This document shows positions 35,503-48,206 of a DNA stretch of 64,000 bases, one piece after another. Origin of the DNA: Saxidomus purpurata (taxonomy: Eukaryota > Mollusca > Bivalvia > Venerida > Veneridae); contig JAFMSR010000017.1 in NCBI GenBank assembly GCA_022818135.1, forward strand, positions 17,011,905 to 17,075,904. Direction: 5' to 3'. Every line of letters starts with the position of its first letter. The stretch's first letter is position 1. The position numbers were made by a program, and so were the translations under genes. The notes beneath the pieces are model-generated. The model saw only the letters and a list, made by a program, of their open reading frames with translations, had not been told where the DNA came from and ran no database searches.

Positions 35503-38500
35503 TTATGTTTTGGTACAAACATTGTATGTAAATTCAGATTGCAAGATATCTAGTTTTGATAGATCATCGTTATCAAGGGTTACATAAACATAGTTTGCTT
35601 CTTTTGCCAATAACTGCAAACTTTCCATATCGACATCAAGTCCTGGACCAATCACAAATAGTCTTAAATCCGCAGATTTATGAAAGTCTGACATTCCTTC
35701 TTTCACCGAGTTCGAATTTCCGAAACGACCATTAGACAAAACAATGACGAATTTTCTAGAGTTTTGACGCCCGTCTTTCATAAAAACAGTTTCATAAACG
35801 CTAGCAACTGCTGATGTAATGTTTATTGGACTACACTCTTTATCGATTTTACAAGCATCTGTCTGTCTCCGGTATAATGTTTGAAGCCTGACTTGGAGAT
35901 CGTTTTTATTTTGCATCTGTTCATTTGAAAACTGTATTATAGTATCGAGTGTGCTGCTTAGTTGAACCAGAGCAAACCTTGGTCCGTCAGGTTCACCAAC
36001 TTCATCGGTGCTTTGCACAATTGACGTCATTACATCCACCGAAAGTTGAAATTCTGCTTCTGTCATTTGATTCGATTCATCAACTAGAAAAAGAATGTCT
36101 GAAAGATGACTGACGGCACTGCAATCTTCACATGTAACATGTACTAGTTGTTTCAGTAGCGTGTCCAGTGCGCTGAAATCTCCCACAGAGAAGACGTAAG
36201 ACGGACTGTGAGTATCCCCCGGTGACGCGATGTCTTGGAGTTCTTCATGTGACACTTCCTGGCCAATACCTGTCAATACAAAATTAAAATATTATAATTA
36301 AAATATTTTTGTCGTTTTTAATAATTAAGTACTGTATGTTTAGATGTGCTGACTTTAACAATGTGTCTTTTGAAAATGCGACAACGGCAGAATCATAGAA
36401 GAAATAACCATCAAAATGTTCGCTGCGAAAATAACACTTAAAAGACCGATTATATTATGTACATAATAAAATCCTTCCCAAATACTTTCTGTTATAAAAA
36501 TAAAGTGAGAGCAACTCAATTGACCTTGAAACATTACTTCTTTATAAAACTGAATGGATTGCCACCATCGTTTATTAATAAGCTTTACGGTTGCCCAAGG
36601 TTGCAGCATAGGTTGTATGGTCATATTTGTGATAGTCGTGATAATTGTGCTTATGTATTCCAAACATGAGTTTTGTTGCTTCCGATGCTTCTCTGTAAAA
36701 GTACGGTAAATCAAAGTATCAAATTTTATTTATTTTTAATAATTCTTTTAAATCATACCTATTGCTACAACGTGCACGTAAGCATTCTTTAGTTGCGTAG
36801 CTGCAAGACGCGTGTCTGTTCTTTTATTTGACATTCCGTCAGTCAGAACGAATGCATAAGTCAATGTCACCATTCCTTTACGTCTTTCACTATTTCTAGC
36901 TACTTCCATAGCTGCAAGTAGTCCCTTATCAGTAAATGTCGCCCCTGTGCGGAACTTCATATTCCCAATTAGTTGACGTAAAGTGGCAACACTAGTAGAC
37001 TGACTAAACTCAACCTCAACTCGTGCTTTTGTAGAAAACGTCACTATGGCAACCTGGAATTCTTCCGCACTAATGTTTACATTTTCAACAAATTTAATGA
37101 CAAATTTGAGCTGTTCTTGAAACTGTTCTTCTGTTTGACTTGCAGAGGAATCTAGGACGAAGATGACGTCAGTGGGAAATGGCGTACATCCGGGTAAAAC
37201 TGCAAAAAAGAAGAAGTTAAATTATTGAAAGGTGAATGATGTTATTGTTGTTTGTGCCAGGGTATGAGGTACATTGTAATTTTAAAACTAAACTATTAAA
37301 CCTTTAATAGTTTGTAATAAACAGTTTCCGATCAGCAACTCAAGCATGATTGGGCTTCCGATCTTCAAAGTCGATGTAGTGGATACATTTGAAAACTTAA
37401 AGATTATTTAAGGTTACACAGTGACCTTTAACAATACAATCCTATCTTTTCAATATCTCCTGAACGCTTTCGTTTTGATGTTCGATCACGTAAGAGAGGT
37501 TGGTCATAACCAGTAGATGGCCCATTTCGTTTTTTAAAGGTTGACATGTTTGCTTGCCACATGGGAAAATAGAATATGTATTTTGTTTGTAATTGTGCTT
37601 ATTGGGTCCACCGCCCTCTAAAAAGGCTATAATCGGTACGACCCGTAGAGTATGTACTGGTGTATTATCGATATTATATGCGAAATCCTTTCTGTCGAAA
37701 AAAACAATTATCGTTACGTGTTCGTGTCTCGTTTTTACTTTACATGTATTATAGTGTAGTTAGACCTACGTTGTTCGCAACAGTGCCCGAACGATCTATC
37801 TAAACAGTCGCATCCTAAACCAGTAGACTTTAATGTTCCTCCTCGCAAACAACTCTCTCCACAACGACGACTTTCGGTTTGTTCATTGGTATCCTTACTG
37901 CACTGCTGTGCACAGTTTTGAAAACCTCCGTATTCTTCTAGACAACAAAGGTACCTCAGTCTTTCTTGCTCTCCTCCTCCACCGCACGAGACTGAACATG
38001 AACTCCATGGTTCCCATGGTGACCAGTCACAAAGTTCACTACATTGCTCGGTACCACCTGGCTCTTTCCTTAGTGGTTTTTCTGAAGCATTGACAAATTC
38101 TTATGATTTTTAAGATGTATATATCAAGCGTCCTGTTAAGTTTTTCTATCATAGCCTCAAAATTTCGGAACTATGTTGTTGCATGTAACTTTTGTTTTAT
38201 TAGTGGAAAACAGTATTTAAGATGCTTTAATGCTTTAAGACATGCATATGATTAAAAAAATATTTAAAAAAAACGAATGTTAAATCCAGCTATTATAATT
38301 ATCCGAACTGTAAAACCCTTACTTTAAGTTGTTTACCTATTATCAGTTATAAAGAAAATACGCTGCTGTCGTGAATACGTATTGAAAAAATATTTTAGTC
38401 CAACCTATCCATAACAACACCAAAGGGAATATCAATTTTTGTTTCGTGGGGAGATTTTGTTGCTCTTGGGGGAGGTTAACTTGTTTAGATATAACTGCTT

Positions 38501-40841
38501 TTGGAAAATGAAAAATCTGTCTTTATAGAGAGGTTTTTGCACTTCCGAGGTGTTGTTTAGAGAGGTTGGTCTGCTCTTGTGTTTGAATTTCTGGTATCAT
38601 CATTTTCTTTCAATTTATAAGATAACTCTTTGCAGTAAAACGTATCTCTATTGCATGTATAACAGCTTTATCACGTAGATATCGATGCAACTTTGAGAGA
38701 TGCCCGTTAATTATCGAATGACCAGAAAATATTGAGAACATTTCTTTATTTTTAAACATGCTCTAAATCAAATAACCTTATTTTGCGTAATTGTAATCCG
38801 GAATTATATGATTGTGAAATAGTTCTGCTATTATTTTGTGTTGACGAAAAAGACAAAAAAATGAATGCCCGGTAACAAATGTGTTACAATGTATATATTC
38901 TTCATTTCTTGTAAATGATAGTGGAGCTACCAGAATAAAATGTTTAAAATGGCTATACTAACTTAGTGGCAAATAATGGATCAAAACTACACTGGTCATG
39001 ATAAGAAGCATGTCGATGGTTGACCGCAAAGTCATTCTTCATTGCTTATTTTCGGTAAACTCTCGATATTATTAGATAAATCTACATGAAATCTGTATGA
39101 AATTTGTATCACTCATTACGACAATCATTTTGAATTTCATGTAACGGAAGTATCTACCCGGCGTATTCATGAATACGAGACATGATAGCTTTTCTGCACA
39201 GACAGCTAAAATAAACTGGCAGATATTGGGTTGATAATTAGATAAAGAAGGAAAAAGGCAGTGGTGCGTTAAAAGTTTCGTTTAGTATATATTGTAAAAG
39301 TGCAATTTCCATAAAATATATAAGTTTAAATTATAAACTTTGAATTTAACACAAAATAACACGCTAAACTTATTCTCATAATGGATGCTGTGGAAATTTC
39401 CCCTGAACTCCATTTTAATTGAAAAATAATACAAAATGTCAAACGTTTTGTTAAAATAGCAAAATTTTATAACAGACTTTCGAAACAATAAGGCAAACAC
39501 ACCAGAAAAGCCTAATTTTATCGTGTACATAATAAAATCGTCATCAAATACTTTCTATAACGAAACACAAAACACTAACACACGATAACCGCTAACAGAC
39601 ATACCCATAAAGAGAGAGCAACTTAAATGACCTTGAAACATGACCTCATTGCCACCAAAATCTCAAAGATTCAACCAATAAATCAAGCACATGTCTGTAA
39701 GATTATCGAACGGATACATGTTGTTATTCAATTAAACCGTCTTAAACATAAAATTTTACATTCATTAGTTTGGGTTGGATAGTGATTTATTATGAAAATG
39801 TCGTTTTATTGGCATAGTGGGCACAAACGAGACAGTGTTCTATAAACATTATTTTTGAAATGTGTAATTATTTGTTATATAACGTATATCTAAATCATAT
39901 CAATCGTTTCGAGTTATCAATCTGGTAGTTGTAACGCATGTCAAACAATTGAAAAAAGTGTGTGTCTTTATAAAAACTAGTACTATACCCCAACCTACCA
40001 TCACCACCACATTCTTTGCCGTGGTCATTTATTTTCGTACATGCTCGATCCAGTATGCCTCTACATCTGTACGTAGCAATGAACGATATGTATATTAGTA
40101 CTAAAAGACTTAGATGTAATACAATGGTTATGTAATTCATAATAGACAAGAAGAGTAAGAGTTGATTCCATTCCAAGTCTCGTCAGCGATAAAACTTATT
40201 TCGCAATCAAATTTATTAATTAATCAATAATTTATGATGAATACAAATTCGTTAATACAAATTAATCAATTAATACAATTGAATGAATGAATGAACGAAC
40301 GAACGAACGAAAGAACGAACCAACGAACGAACCAACGAACCAACGAACCGAACGAACGAATTAATTAATTCATGAATGAAAAAGGGACAGAGTGGATTGA
40401 AGACATATGTTTACCGTAATAACTACGAAAAAACTGCAAGATAATTCAAAGCTTATGAAAATAATTTTGCTAAGCTAAGTTTGTACCTTGTTCACAACAA
40501 TGGCCATCGTATTTTGCCACACACGCACATCCGTTTCCTTCTGGATAAAGAGTACCGCCGTTTAAGCATGTTTCAGTACACGACTAGATATAATTATTAC
40601 CATCCAAAGGACGTCCGCAGTCGGTAGCACACACTTCAAAAGAAGGAGCATCATTCGGGCAACACAGATATCTTTTCTTAGTTCTAGCACCGGAACCTCC
40701 GCAGGTAACTGTACATTGGGACCAAGGTTCCCAGCTTGTCCAGTCACATTCAACATTACAGGGGACACCTAAGGCCGCATTAACTACAGAGGTTACAGAA
40801 AACAAGAAAGACGCATTCCATAACAGCAATAGTACTCTAAT
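35503..40841 (-). pseudogene. Locus E: inverted copy of gene B with lost start codon and one nonsense codon
   Basis: Exons on the minus strand: exon 1 40841-40487, exon 2 38081-37770, exon 3 37199-36759, exon 4 36269-35503. Exons 2-4 have the same lengths as in B (312, 441, 767 nt) and are open. vWA2 differs from B at about 13 of 257 residues, and the exon 3 reading frame at 2 of 98. Exon 1 has two lesions: the ATG of B is ATT (40841-40839), with an in-frame TAA three codons upstream, and a GAG codon of B is TAG (40586-40584) between the TSP1 repeat and the Cys-rich knot. Exon 1 is also one codon longer. The pattern fits recent loss of function after inversion. A transcript starting at another upstream exon that splices to exon 2 could still be coding, since exons 2-4 are preserved. 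Confidence 0.85.
40268..40372 (-). repeat. (GTTC)n microsatellite in intron 1 of E
   Basis: About 105 bp of GAAC/CAAC units on the plus strand. It occupies the same place relative to exon 1 as the ATTC tract in B. Confidence 0.85.
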
Positions 40842-42348
40842 TATTTAAAGAATTATAATAATATCCCATCAACGTCCTTTCCCAAATTGAAAACTAAATA
40901 CAACCGGGACACACAAAACTTAACTGAGATTTTTTTATGATATAGACCAATGTATATAAATAACTAAAGTAAAGTCAAATACGGTTTTTTCACACACTAT
41001 TGAGCATGCGTGGTATTAATGAATATACGTGACAGTAACACGCCATTGTTAATCTATTGATCTTACCTTAAAATGCTTTGACGATATTGTTAAAAATCCA
41101 TTTATGTTTCACTGTTCTTAAATACATATTAAGTATTCTAAATTATCAATTCCGAATCAGCGAAAAGTGTTAGCGACGGTCATAGTGGTTTTCTTCTTTT
41201 AAATGCTTCAGTTATTTAATTTCTTGCATACCAGATCGGGATCTCTGCAGCTTTTACCACTGCTGGTAAATCTCATCTTACACCATCCACTCTCCTACTC
41301 TTAATGATGTCAGAACGAACTACTGTTATGAATGAATGCGTAAATTACTACAAGAAATCAAAGCGCTGAAGGCACTGAATTTGTGTGTGTCTCAAATTAA
41401 AGTGGGTTTGATGAGCTCTCACCAACTTAAAGCAGAAAATAAAACAAGTATGGAATGTTTGCAGAATGAATTGCAAACTGAACTGCAAATTGTTTTGCAA
41501 AGCAAATGTCATGGATAACATAATTAATAATAGTCCAATCCCTGAAGACCTCCCGTGTGCAAAAAAGCGTACCGGCTAACTGAAGTGTCAGAAAAATTTG
41601 GGTGGACTTGACGCATGATGGTACGTTTTCAGAAATCCAAGATGGCGTCCAAGATGGCCGCCAAAATACTGAAAAAAACACTAATTCTCACTTTTCAGTC
41701 CCTATTTAGTACAAAATAGAATATTTTTTAATCATTATGTACATAAACAATTGAATACATATCTTTCCACTTTATAAAGTTGTTTTATGTCGTATTTTGT
41801 GACTCATATTGAAAATATTTCACACAATCCCTGAAAAAATGAGTGAAAAATGACTAAATATTTAAAGTGGGTGTAAATTTTCATGTCTCTTATTAAGAGT
41901 TTCAGCCAAAGTTTCAATATTATTATTTTAGATATACGTGTCATCTTTTTTCTTTACATTGGTGTCTTTTTTCTTGTAATAGGACACCTCTCCATTAGTT
42001 TATTGCCATTTTCTTAGAAGTGGGTGGGGTAAATGAATTTATATAACGAAAGCCTTATATGCATTTTCAAGCGTTTCTTTGCCAATAACTTGATATTTCT
42101 AATATATTTGCCTGGATTTTCACTGAAATTTGTAATAATGCAGTTCTTTAAAATACTTTCTCTTTTTTGTAATTGATCCATTATCATTGTTGCTATGGTA
42201 ACAGCTGTTGAAAATATGAAAACTGGCTATTGTTGTTATTCATGTGTGTTTTGTTTAACAAGAAAGGTTCGTGTTTTCTTTTCATATAATAATACAAAAT
42301 ATTCAAACTGGTTCAAGCTGAGTTGCACAAAAAGTGATTGACCGCCAT

Positions 42349-42420
42349 CTTCAGGCCGCTAGGTCGCCAACTTCAGGCCGCTAGGCCGCCAACTTCAGGC
42401 CGCTAGGCCGCCAACTTCAG
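42349..42420 (+). repeat. 22-bp minisatellite, about 3.3 units
   Basis: Unit CTTCAGGCCGCTAGGCCGCC plus AA, repeated at 42349, 42371 and 42393 with one base change in the first unit, and a partial fourth unit. GC-rich in an AT-rich setting. Confidence 0.85.
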
Positions 42421-42611
42421 TGAGATTAATTTTTTACAAAACTCTTTTATATTAAATAAAGAATTCTTTATAATAAGTGTTCTAACATCGGCCAACAACT
42501 ATAAAGTAATGATGATTACGACTTTAAGCGTATTGAATGAGCGGCGTGTGATTTATAACCGTCACATTAGACATGAAAGTATTGAGATACCCCGTATATC
42601 CGTATATGATT

Positions 42612-42615
<4 letters not shown>

Positions 42616-42660
<45 letters not shown>
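42616..42660 (+). repeat. (GA)n microsatellite
   Basis: Uninterrupted AG dinucleotides over about 45 bp. Confidence 0.9.
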
Positions 42661-42665
<5 letters not shown>

Positions 42666-43087
42666 TTCTTTTTTTGAAGGCCATATGGAAAAAAGATACG
42701 TTTTGATTTACCTTGTAATTCATTATATGTTGTATATGCTACCTTAACAAAATGAAGTTATTATTAAAATTATTATAACTATTATTATTATTATTATTAG
42801 ACCATACACTGAAGGGGTAAAACGGCTGAAGAGACAAATAAAATATTTTGTAAATTTATTTACTTAGCCATACGCGCAAAGGTCTAACCTCTCCCGTGAC
42901 CACATTCATTGTCTTATTACAATAGTTGTAGTCTTCAAATATAGCTATGACATAGTTCTACACTGATATGTATCATATATTATTATAGTTAAACTATGTT
43001 GTAGCGATGAGACAAACATACACTTACATATATCAAACATATATATGGCATCATCATGGTGTGTGTTTAAGAAGGGGAGAGGGGTGG

Positions 43088-43123
43088 TGGTGTGTGTGTG
43101 TGTGTGTGTGGGGGGGGGGGGTT
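43088..43123 (+). repeat. (TG)n followed by poly(G)
   Basis: Roughly 10 TG units followed by about 10 G residues. Confidence 0.85.
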
Positions 43124-43177
43124 ATACAGTATTAAAATATTAGAAATATGATTTTAATTTTATACTAATTCATCTAA

Positions 43178-43366
43178 TCTCAATTGCGAAACAAGTATTA
43201 ACAACTCACATTAATCACTCTCGAGACTCAGTCAGCTTATACAAAAACGGGAGCAACGTTGACTTATCTATTTCTTGCTAAGGACACTACCACAACTTGG
43301 GCACTGGTGGGGATCGAACCTGGGATCCTGAGGCAGTCACGCTACCACTGCATCATTGCGGCTCCA
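43178..43366 (-). repeat. tRNA-derived SINE
   Basis: The minus-strand head has an A-box-like GATGCAGTGGTAGCGTG and B-box-like CAGGTTCGATCCCC. The body includes GTAGTGTCCTTAGCAAG and the shared tail GAGTCTCGAGAGTGATT ... CGCAATTGAGA. Same family as 45385-45597. Confidence 0.65.
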
Positions 43367-43734
43367 AATGCGATATAATGTTGCGTTAATCATATATTTG
43401 TTTTAGACATTTGATCACGTGTTGTGACAAGGCGCTAAGTCATGATCATGCCTTCGACTCAATCCCATTATAAAAGAAACTTGTACACGGTTAACGTGTA
43501 TATGTCCGACTTTGAAAACAGTTTGGGGTATTGTATTTCTTGTATCATCGATACACATGTACGTGTAGATAATTGTATTATAGTACTTACAATTCAAGAC
43601 TAAAACATGTTAATATGATGATTAATGAGGCTACAGGAAGGGCTACACCTTTACGCATGCAGCGTACATTGTATGTCAACCTACTAAGTAAACGTTAAAT
43701 GTAATTTTAATAGAACCTCACAAGAGGCATTAAG

Positions 43735-43932
43735 TTCTTTTACGAAGAAAGCCTCTGAGGCCTTTATACTTATCAGCATCGCGGAAAGAGTTATTCAGTT
43801 CGCTGTCGTGTGCACTAAGGCAAATGTGACAGCAGTGTCCTTGTTCAAGTACACTTCGTCCTCGGCCGAGATTCGAACCCGGGATTGACCTTACCGGATG
43901 TGAACCTCGGAGCTATCAATATCACCAATCGT
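43735..43932 (-). repeat. tRNA-derived SINE, different family
   Basis: Minus strand: B-box CCGGGTTCGAATCTCGG is well conserved, with CGAGGTTCACATCCGG before it. The body AAGGACACTGCTGTCACATT leads to ATAAAGGCCTCAGAGGC. Confidence 0.5.
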
Positions 43933-45329
43933 TTCAGAGTATATAACGTCGATTAGAAGTTGGCAGAAAGTTATATGCACGATTTGAGTTACATGCGAGT
44001 GCGTGTTTTGTCATCGCCCAAGGACCCTGAATATGCAAGAATCATCATTAATAATATCACTGTGTCTTTTTCATTTTGCATAATTTGCACGTTTAAAATA
44101 GAAAATGATTAAAAGTGCATGCAAAAAACACAAAAAACAAGCATTTTTATTGGATTAGGGATAAACGAAATATTTTTTTTTTATATTGCATTTTACATGT
44201 ATACAGGGTGACAAATATCCGATATTTAATATTTTAAGTACATGTTTTAGGCAAATTGGTCATGATCGGTGTAGCTGGATTTATCATAGATAAAAACAAA
44301 CTGTAACCAACCGAAGCACTTTTTAAGAATTACGAAAGATTCATAAAGATTGTTATGTCAAAATCCATTAGCTATAATTCTAGGCGCCGAACTTCACTTC
44401 CAGTCAGTAAAAATCTCATATAGATATTGCGTTTGGACTGCATTACAGTTGCGTACATAATTATGTTTAATTTGAAATTCATCTCATAAGAAATATTGTA
44501 AAGATGTCATAAGCTGGAGAATTGCAAAATAATGTCGCTTCAAAAAAGTAACGTATTTTTCTGCGTTCAATAGAGGCTATGCAATTAATAACAAACTATT
44601 CTCCATGTCGTCGTAAGTAATTGATAATGTTACGTTAGCAGAATACCATAATTATGCATCAGAATTGCTTTACGCATACAAATTTTACAGATATTCGCGG
44701 GAACAGACTGAGCTCATTCACAGTACCGTTTAGATAATGAAGATAGTGTCAGCATTTTCTTATTACAACCATCTCTAGGTGACCGTGTAGACACCTAGCT
44801 AATTACAGCAATGGACTGAACAATTATATAATACAGGCTTCATTGACAGCCTACCCTTTGCTGATGACATACATACAATCCATTAAATTCGACATTTTAT
44901 GGCATGCCAAATGTGTAATGAAGATGGTTGTCCACATGTTAAAGGCTATCAACATTTTCTTGATATACTTACATGTACATCCTTGATAGGTTAATAAATA
45001 CTTTTTTATATATGTACGAAATGAAACTTAAATAGCTATAGAAAAGTCCGTTACAGATAAACACTATCAGAAGTACATTCATTGGTATTATTACCAGAAA
45101 CGAGGAAACATCAATATTGTTTTGTTAATGCATTAAAATAGTATTTATTTCTGTTAACAATGCATTCCATGATAATGCCGTCAGTGCAGATCTTAAATGC
45201 GATGAATAATTTGCACTTCGACTAGATTAAACACATTTAAACTTTAGGTGGTTTCTCTTTCTAATATTTTGTGAATTTTTATTCCATCAGGAATTGAATA
45301 GAGATACTTATTCAATAGCAGTAAATTAA

Positions 45330-46185
45330 GTTGGTTTGCAGTTCGCAGTTCTCGATTCGAATCAGTTTGCAGTTCGTGATTAGTTTTATTTATTCTCGAT
45401 TGCGAAACAAGTTCTTACAATTTATATAAATTGCTCTCGAGACTCATTCCAGATGGAATCAACCTCGGAGAGAGAGAGGCAATGTGTAATTATTTGCATC
45501 TTGCCTAAGGACACTACCGTCGTGGCGATGGTAGGGATTGAAACTGAAGCCCTTCGATCCTGAGGCGAACGCGCTACTATTGCGCCACGGCGGCTTTAGT
45601 CGGCAGTTTTCAATTCGCGAATCGAATCGAGAACTGCAGACTAGTTGCCAGTTCGCGATTCGAATCGCTAACTGCAAACTGGCAACTACAGTAAACTCCG
45701 TATATAACGACTCCGGATATAGCTGTATATAGATATTATACTGTTTTGCAAGCAGCAATTCGAACAACAAGCTGGGAATCAGTCAAATCGCAAATTGGGA
45801 ATAAGGAACTTGTCTAAAGTGTGCAATTCGCAATTCGAGCCGCGAACTGCGAACTGGGAAATCGGGAATTGCGATCTGGCAACTAGTCTTCTTCTTAACA
45901 GCGAACTGAAAACTATTCGGCAGTTCCCTATTCTCTAATCGAATCGCAAACTATATATAATAACTGTATAGCATATTGCAATTTGCAATTCGAATCGCAA
46001 AATATCGCTTTTCTACAAGTAAACTGAGGTCTGGTTTGCAATCAGCAATTCGAACCACAAGTTTGGAACAAGTCGAATCGCGAACTGAAAACAGGGAACT
46101 TGTCTTAACAACAAGTTTTCATTTTAACAGCGAACTGAGAACATGGAACTAGTCAGCAGTTCCAAATTCGCAATTCGAAAAAAAT
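45330..46185. repeat. TTCGAA/GCGAACTG-rich imperfect repeat cluster, split by a SINE
   Basis: Variants of GCAATTCGAATCGC and GCGAACTGxxAACTGGGAA recur irregularly in both orientations at 45330-45384 and 45598-46185. At least seven TTCGA-type palindromic cores are visible. A SINE at 45385-45597 interrupts it. No coding potential. Confidence 0.7.
45385..45597 (-). repeat. tRNA-derived SINE inserted in the TTCGAA cluster
   Basis: The minus-strand head CCGCCGTGGCGCAATAGTAG is followed by GCGCGTTCGCCTCAGGATC, a degraded B-box (AGTTTCAATCCC), GGTAGTGTCCTTAGGCAAG and the tail GAGTCTCGAGAGCAATTT ... CGCAATCGAGAA. Confidence 0.65.
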
Positions 46186-47894
46186 TTGACGATTGAGACG
46201 CTAGTCGCGATTATGTGACGTCTAAACGGTAGAATAATATCAAGGTTTTACTTAAAATTTTGCCATACAATTGGAGCTATTAAAAATCAGCTTGATGAAA
46301 AAAACGCATACGTTTGAAATGCTGTATAAAAATTATTTTATGATCATTTGATATGATAAAAAGGATGGGTCACCGGCGTACTATTTTACAATTCCTCGAA
46401 ATTTCACCCATAACCCAAACGTAGTTTTGACGTTGTGATGTACTGGGAGTAACTTTGTACGTTTTTCTGTTTTTACACAGGGATAAGTTGATTTACTAAC
46501 AGGCTCATGTTTTTCAGTCAAGCAATTTATATTCCAGGATGGTCTGTTTTAAAACCTGCGATATTTTATCTACCTGAAACAATTGATAGGTTAATGTGAT
46601 CTTTGACCAGTGCTTTTCTATAGTGTTAAGATCGGATTTACACCCTCCCGTCGGTACCATACCTGCAACTCTTAAATAACTAATTCAGATGCTCCATGCA
46701 GTGGCGACTTGATACATATAACGAATACTTTTAAAGGTCGAAACATTTTAAAATTCTATACAATATTTCAGTATTCCCGTGACTAGGATTTGTGCGAACA
46801 ACCAATGCAAGATCAGATACAGACACATAAAGAACAATAGTTTATTTGTAAAGAAAAACTACAAAAGTTGCTTAACTAATTTTCCCGAGATATTTTTATT
46901 TTTCTCATTACCGGCTATGCTAAAGAAGGAACTCGTGGAAAAAATAAAACACGTCATACATGTATAAACAGCGATATACAAAATACATTAATGAACAAAA
47001 CTGAACTCTCTCTCACTTGCAAGTTCAGTTCGTGAATGTTTGCTCGTGATAAGAATCTGTTAGTTTAAATGATATATAATTCGAATTTATCACAGAAGAA
47101 GACATTTTTCACCTCCTCACTGAAAGTATCACCTGAATGGGATCTTCATTCCCTATTCACACCAAGCGTCATCTGGAAATAGTTTATGGTATACACAGGT
47201 CTACATTCCTTTGTGATTTTTTTAAGTTTTCAAGCTAAGTATGTATCTTTGGGTTTTCGAAAATATTGCGCATCCTTTCATAACCATACATATTTTTTCT
47301 CCAATGTACAAAATGTAATGCACCAGCATACGAAATCTCAATTTAAAGTCTAGGCTGAAAGGACAGCTAGAAACTTTAGTTTGTGGATATTGAGATCAAA
47401 TTCGCCGCCCCTAGTTTTAAGTGCGAGTCTTTTTGTTTTACATTTTTGTAAAACCACATATAATTTGTTTTCGCTCATTCTTTTAATTTATCGTTCTCCA
47501 CACAAAAACTATGATCAACCGAATCGCTAATGAGTGGAAGAACTAGCGACTTTTCATTAGTGGTACACGTATCATGCGGTCAAATTAACCGTATCATGGC
47601 CTGACCTTTTTGCAAAAAGATACATGTATGTTCCAGCGATTACTCCGATAACTAGCTTTCCGTAAGTGCGAGATGACGGATATTTTAGGTGCAATACAAT
47701 TCTTTTATAATTTCCTTGTAACCGACGATAATAGAGTTTGCGTGACGTAAGCTTATAACATTTATTTATCGTAATATGAAATAAAAATGATATGCTTGAA
47801 TATTAAAAGTTTTAATTATTTCATTACCTTAGGTCAGATTTTTTAATCACACTAGTTTAATTACTTTAGCTACTTTTTTCTTTGATTGTTCGCA

Positions 47895-48206
47895 ATTCTC
47901 AGCCAACCCTGGCTCTTCTCCTTGGGTAAACTTGCGCTGGTCGAAGAGAGACAGATGCATATACAAGGGAATCCGGGTACCACACCCTAGCTCTTTTACG
48001 AATAGATCCCTTGTTCTTTTTACATGCCCGGTGTATAGGATTGCATCGATACACGCGAGACTACCTTTTGGTTTCTAACCAGTTCATCTCTAGATGAATG
48101 GGAAACGCTAGAAGTGTTTCTGTAATTTCAAATGCCCCGGCCGGGATTCGGACCGGGGACCTCCGGATTAGTAGTCCAGAGCGTTAACCACTCGACCACC
48201 GCAGCA
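47895..48206 (-). repeat. tRNA-derived SINE with well-kept tRNA head
   Basis: On the minus strand 48206-48135 reads like a tRNA: GTGGTCGAGTGGTTAACGC (A-box), an anticodon arm CTGGA-CTACTAA-TCCGG with five pairs and anticodon ACT, and GGTCCGAATCCC (B-box). The acceptor has about 6 of 7 pairs and the T stem has a mismatch. The 230-bp body that follows (GAAACACTTCTAGCGTTTCC ... GAGAAGAGCCAGGGTTGG) marks it as a SINE and not a tRNA gene. Confidence 0.6.

Larger units (their letters stand above)
33376..41531 (-). repeat. Right arm of the 8.2-kb inverted duplication (contains pseudogene E)
   Basis: Reverse complement of 7060-15265, with all four exons and flanks in the same order. The right arm has about 130 bp more than the left near 39530-39690, similar to the repeat inside intron 3 (12480-12600). 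Either the left arm lost it or the right arm gained it. Confidence 0.9.

Noticed and set aside
30384..40841. D continuing into exon 4 of the next locus
   Set aside because: The next exon 4 (35503-36269) is on the opposite strand, so cis-splicing cannot join them in this arrangement.
42509..42706. 65-codon ORF with an Arg-Glu run
   Set aside because: Produced by the GA microsatellite.
45459..45770. 103-codon minus-strand ORF
   Set aside because: It spans a SINE and the TTCGAA repeat; there is no conserved feature.
48135..48206. A functional tRNA-Ser gene (anticodon ACT) on the minus strand
   Set aside because: The stems have mismatches, A at position 34 of an AGN anticodon would be unusual, and a SINE body follows directly.
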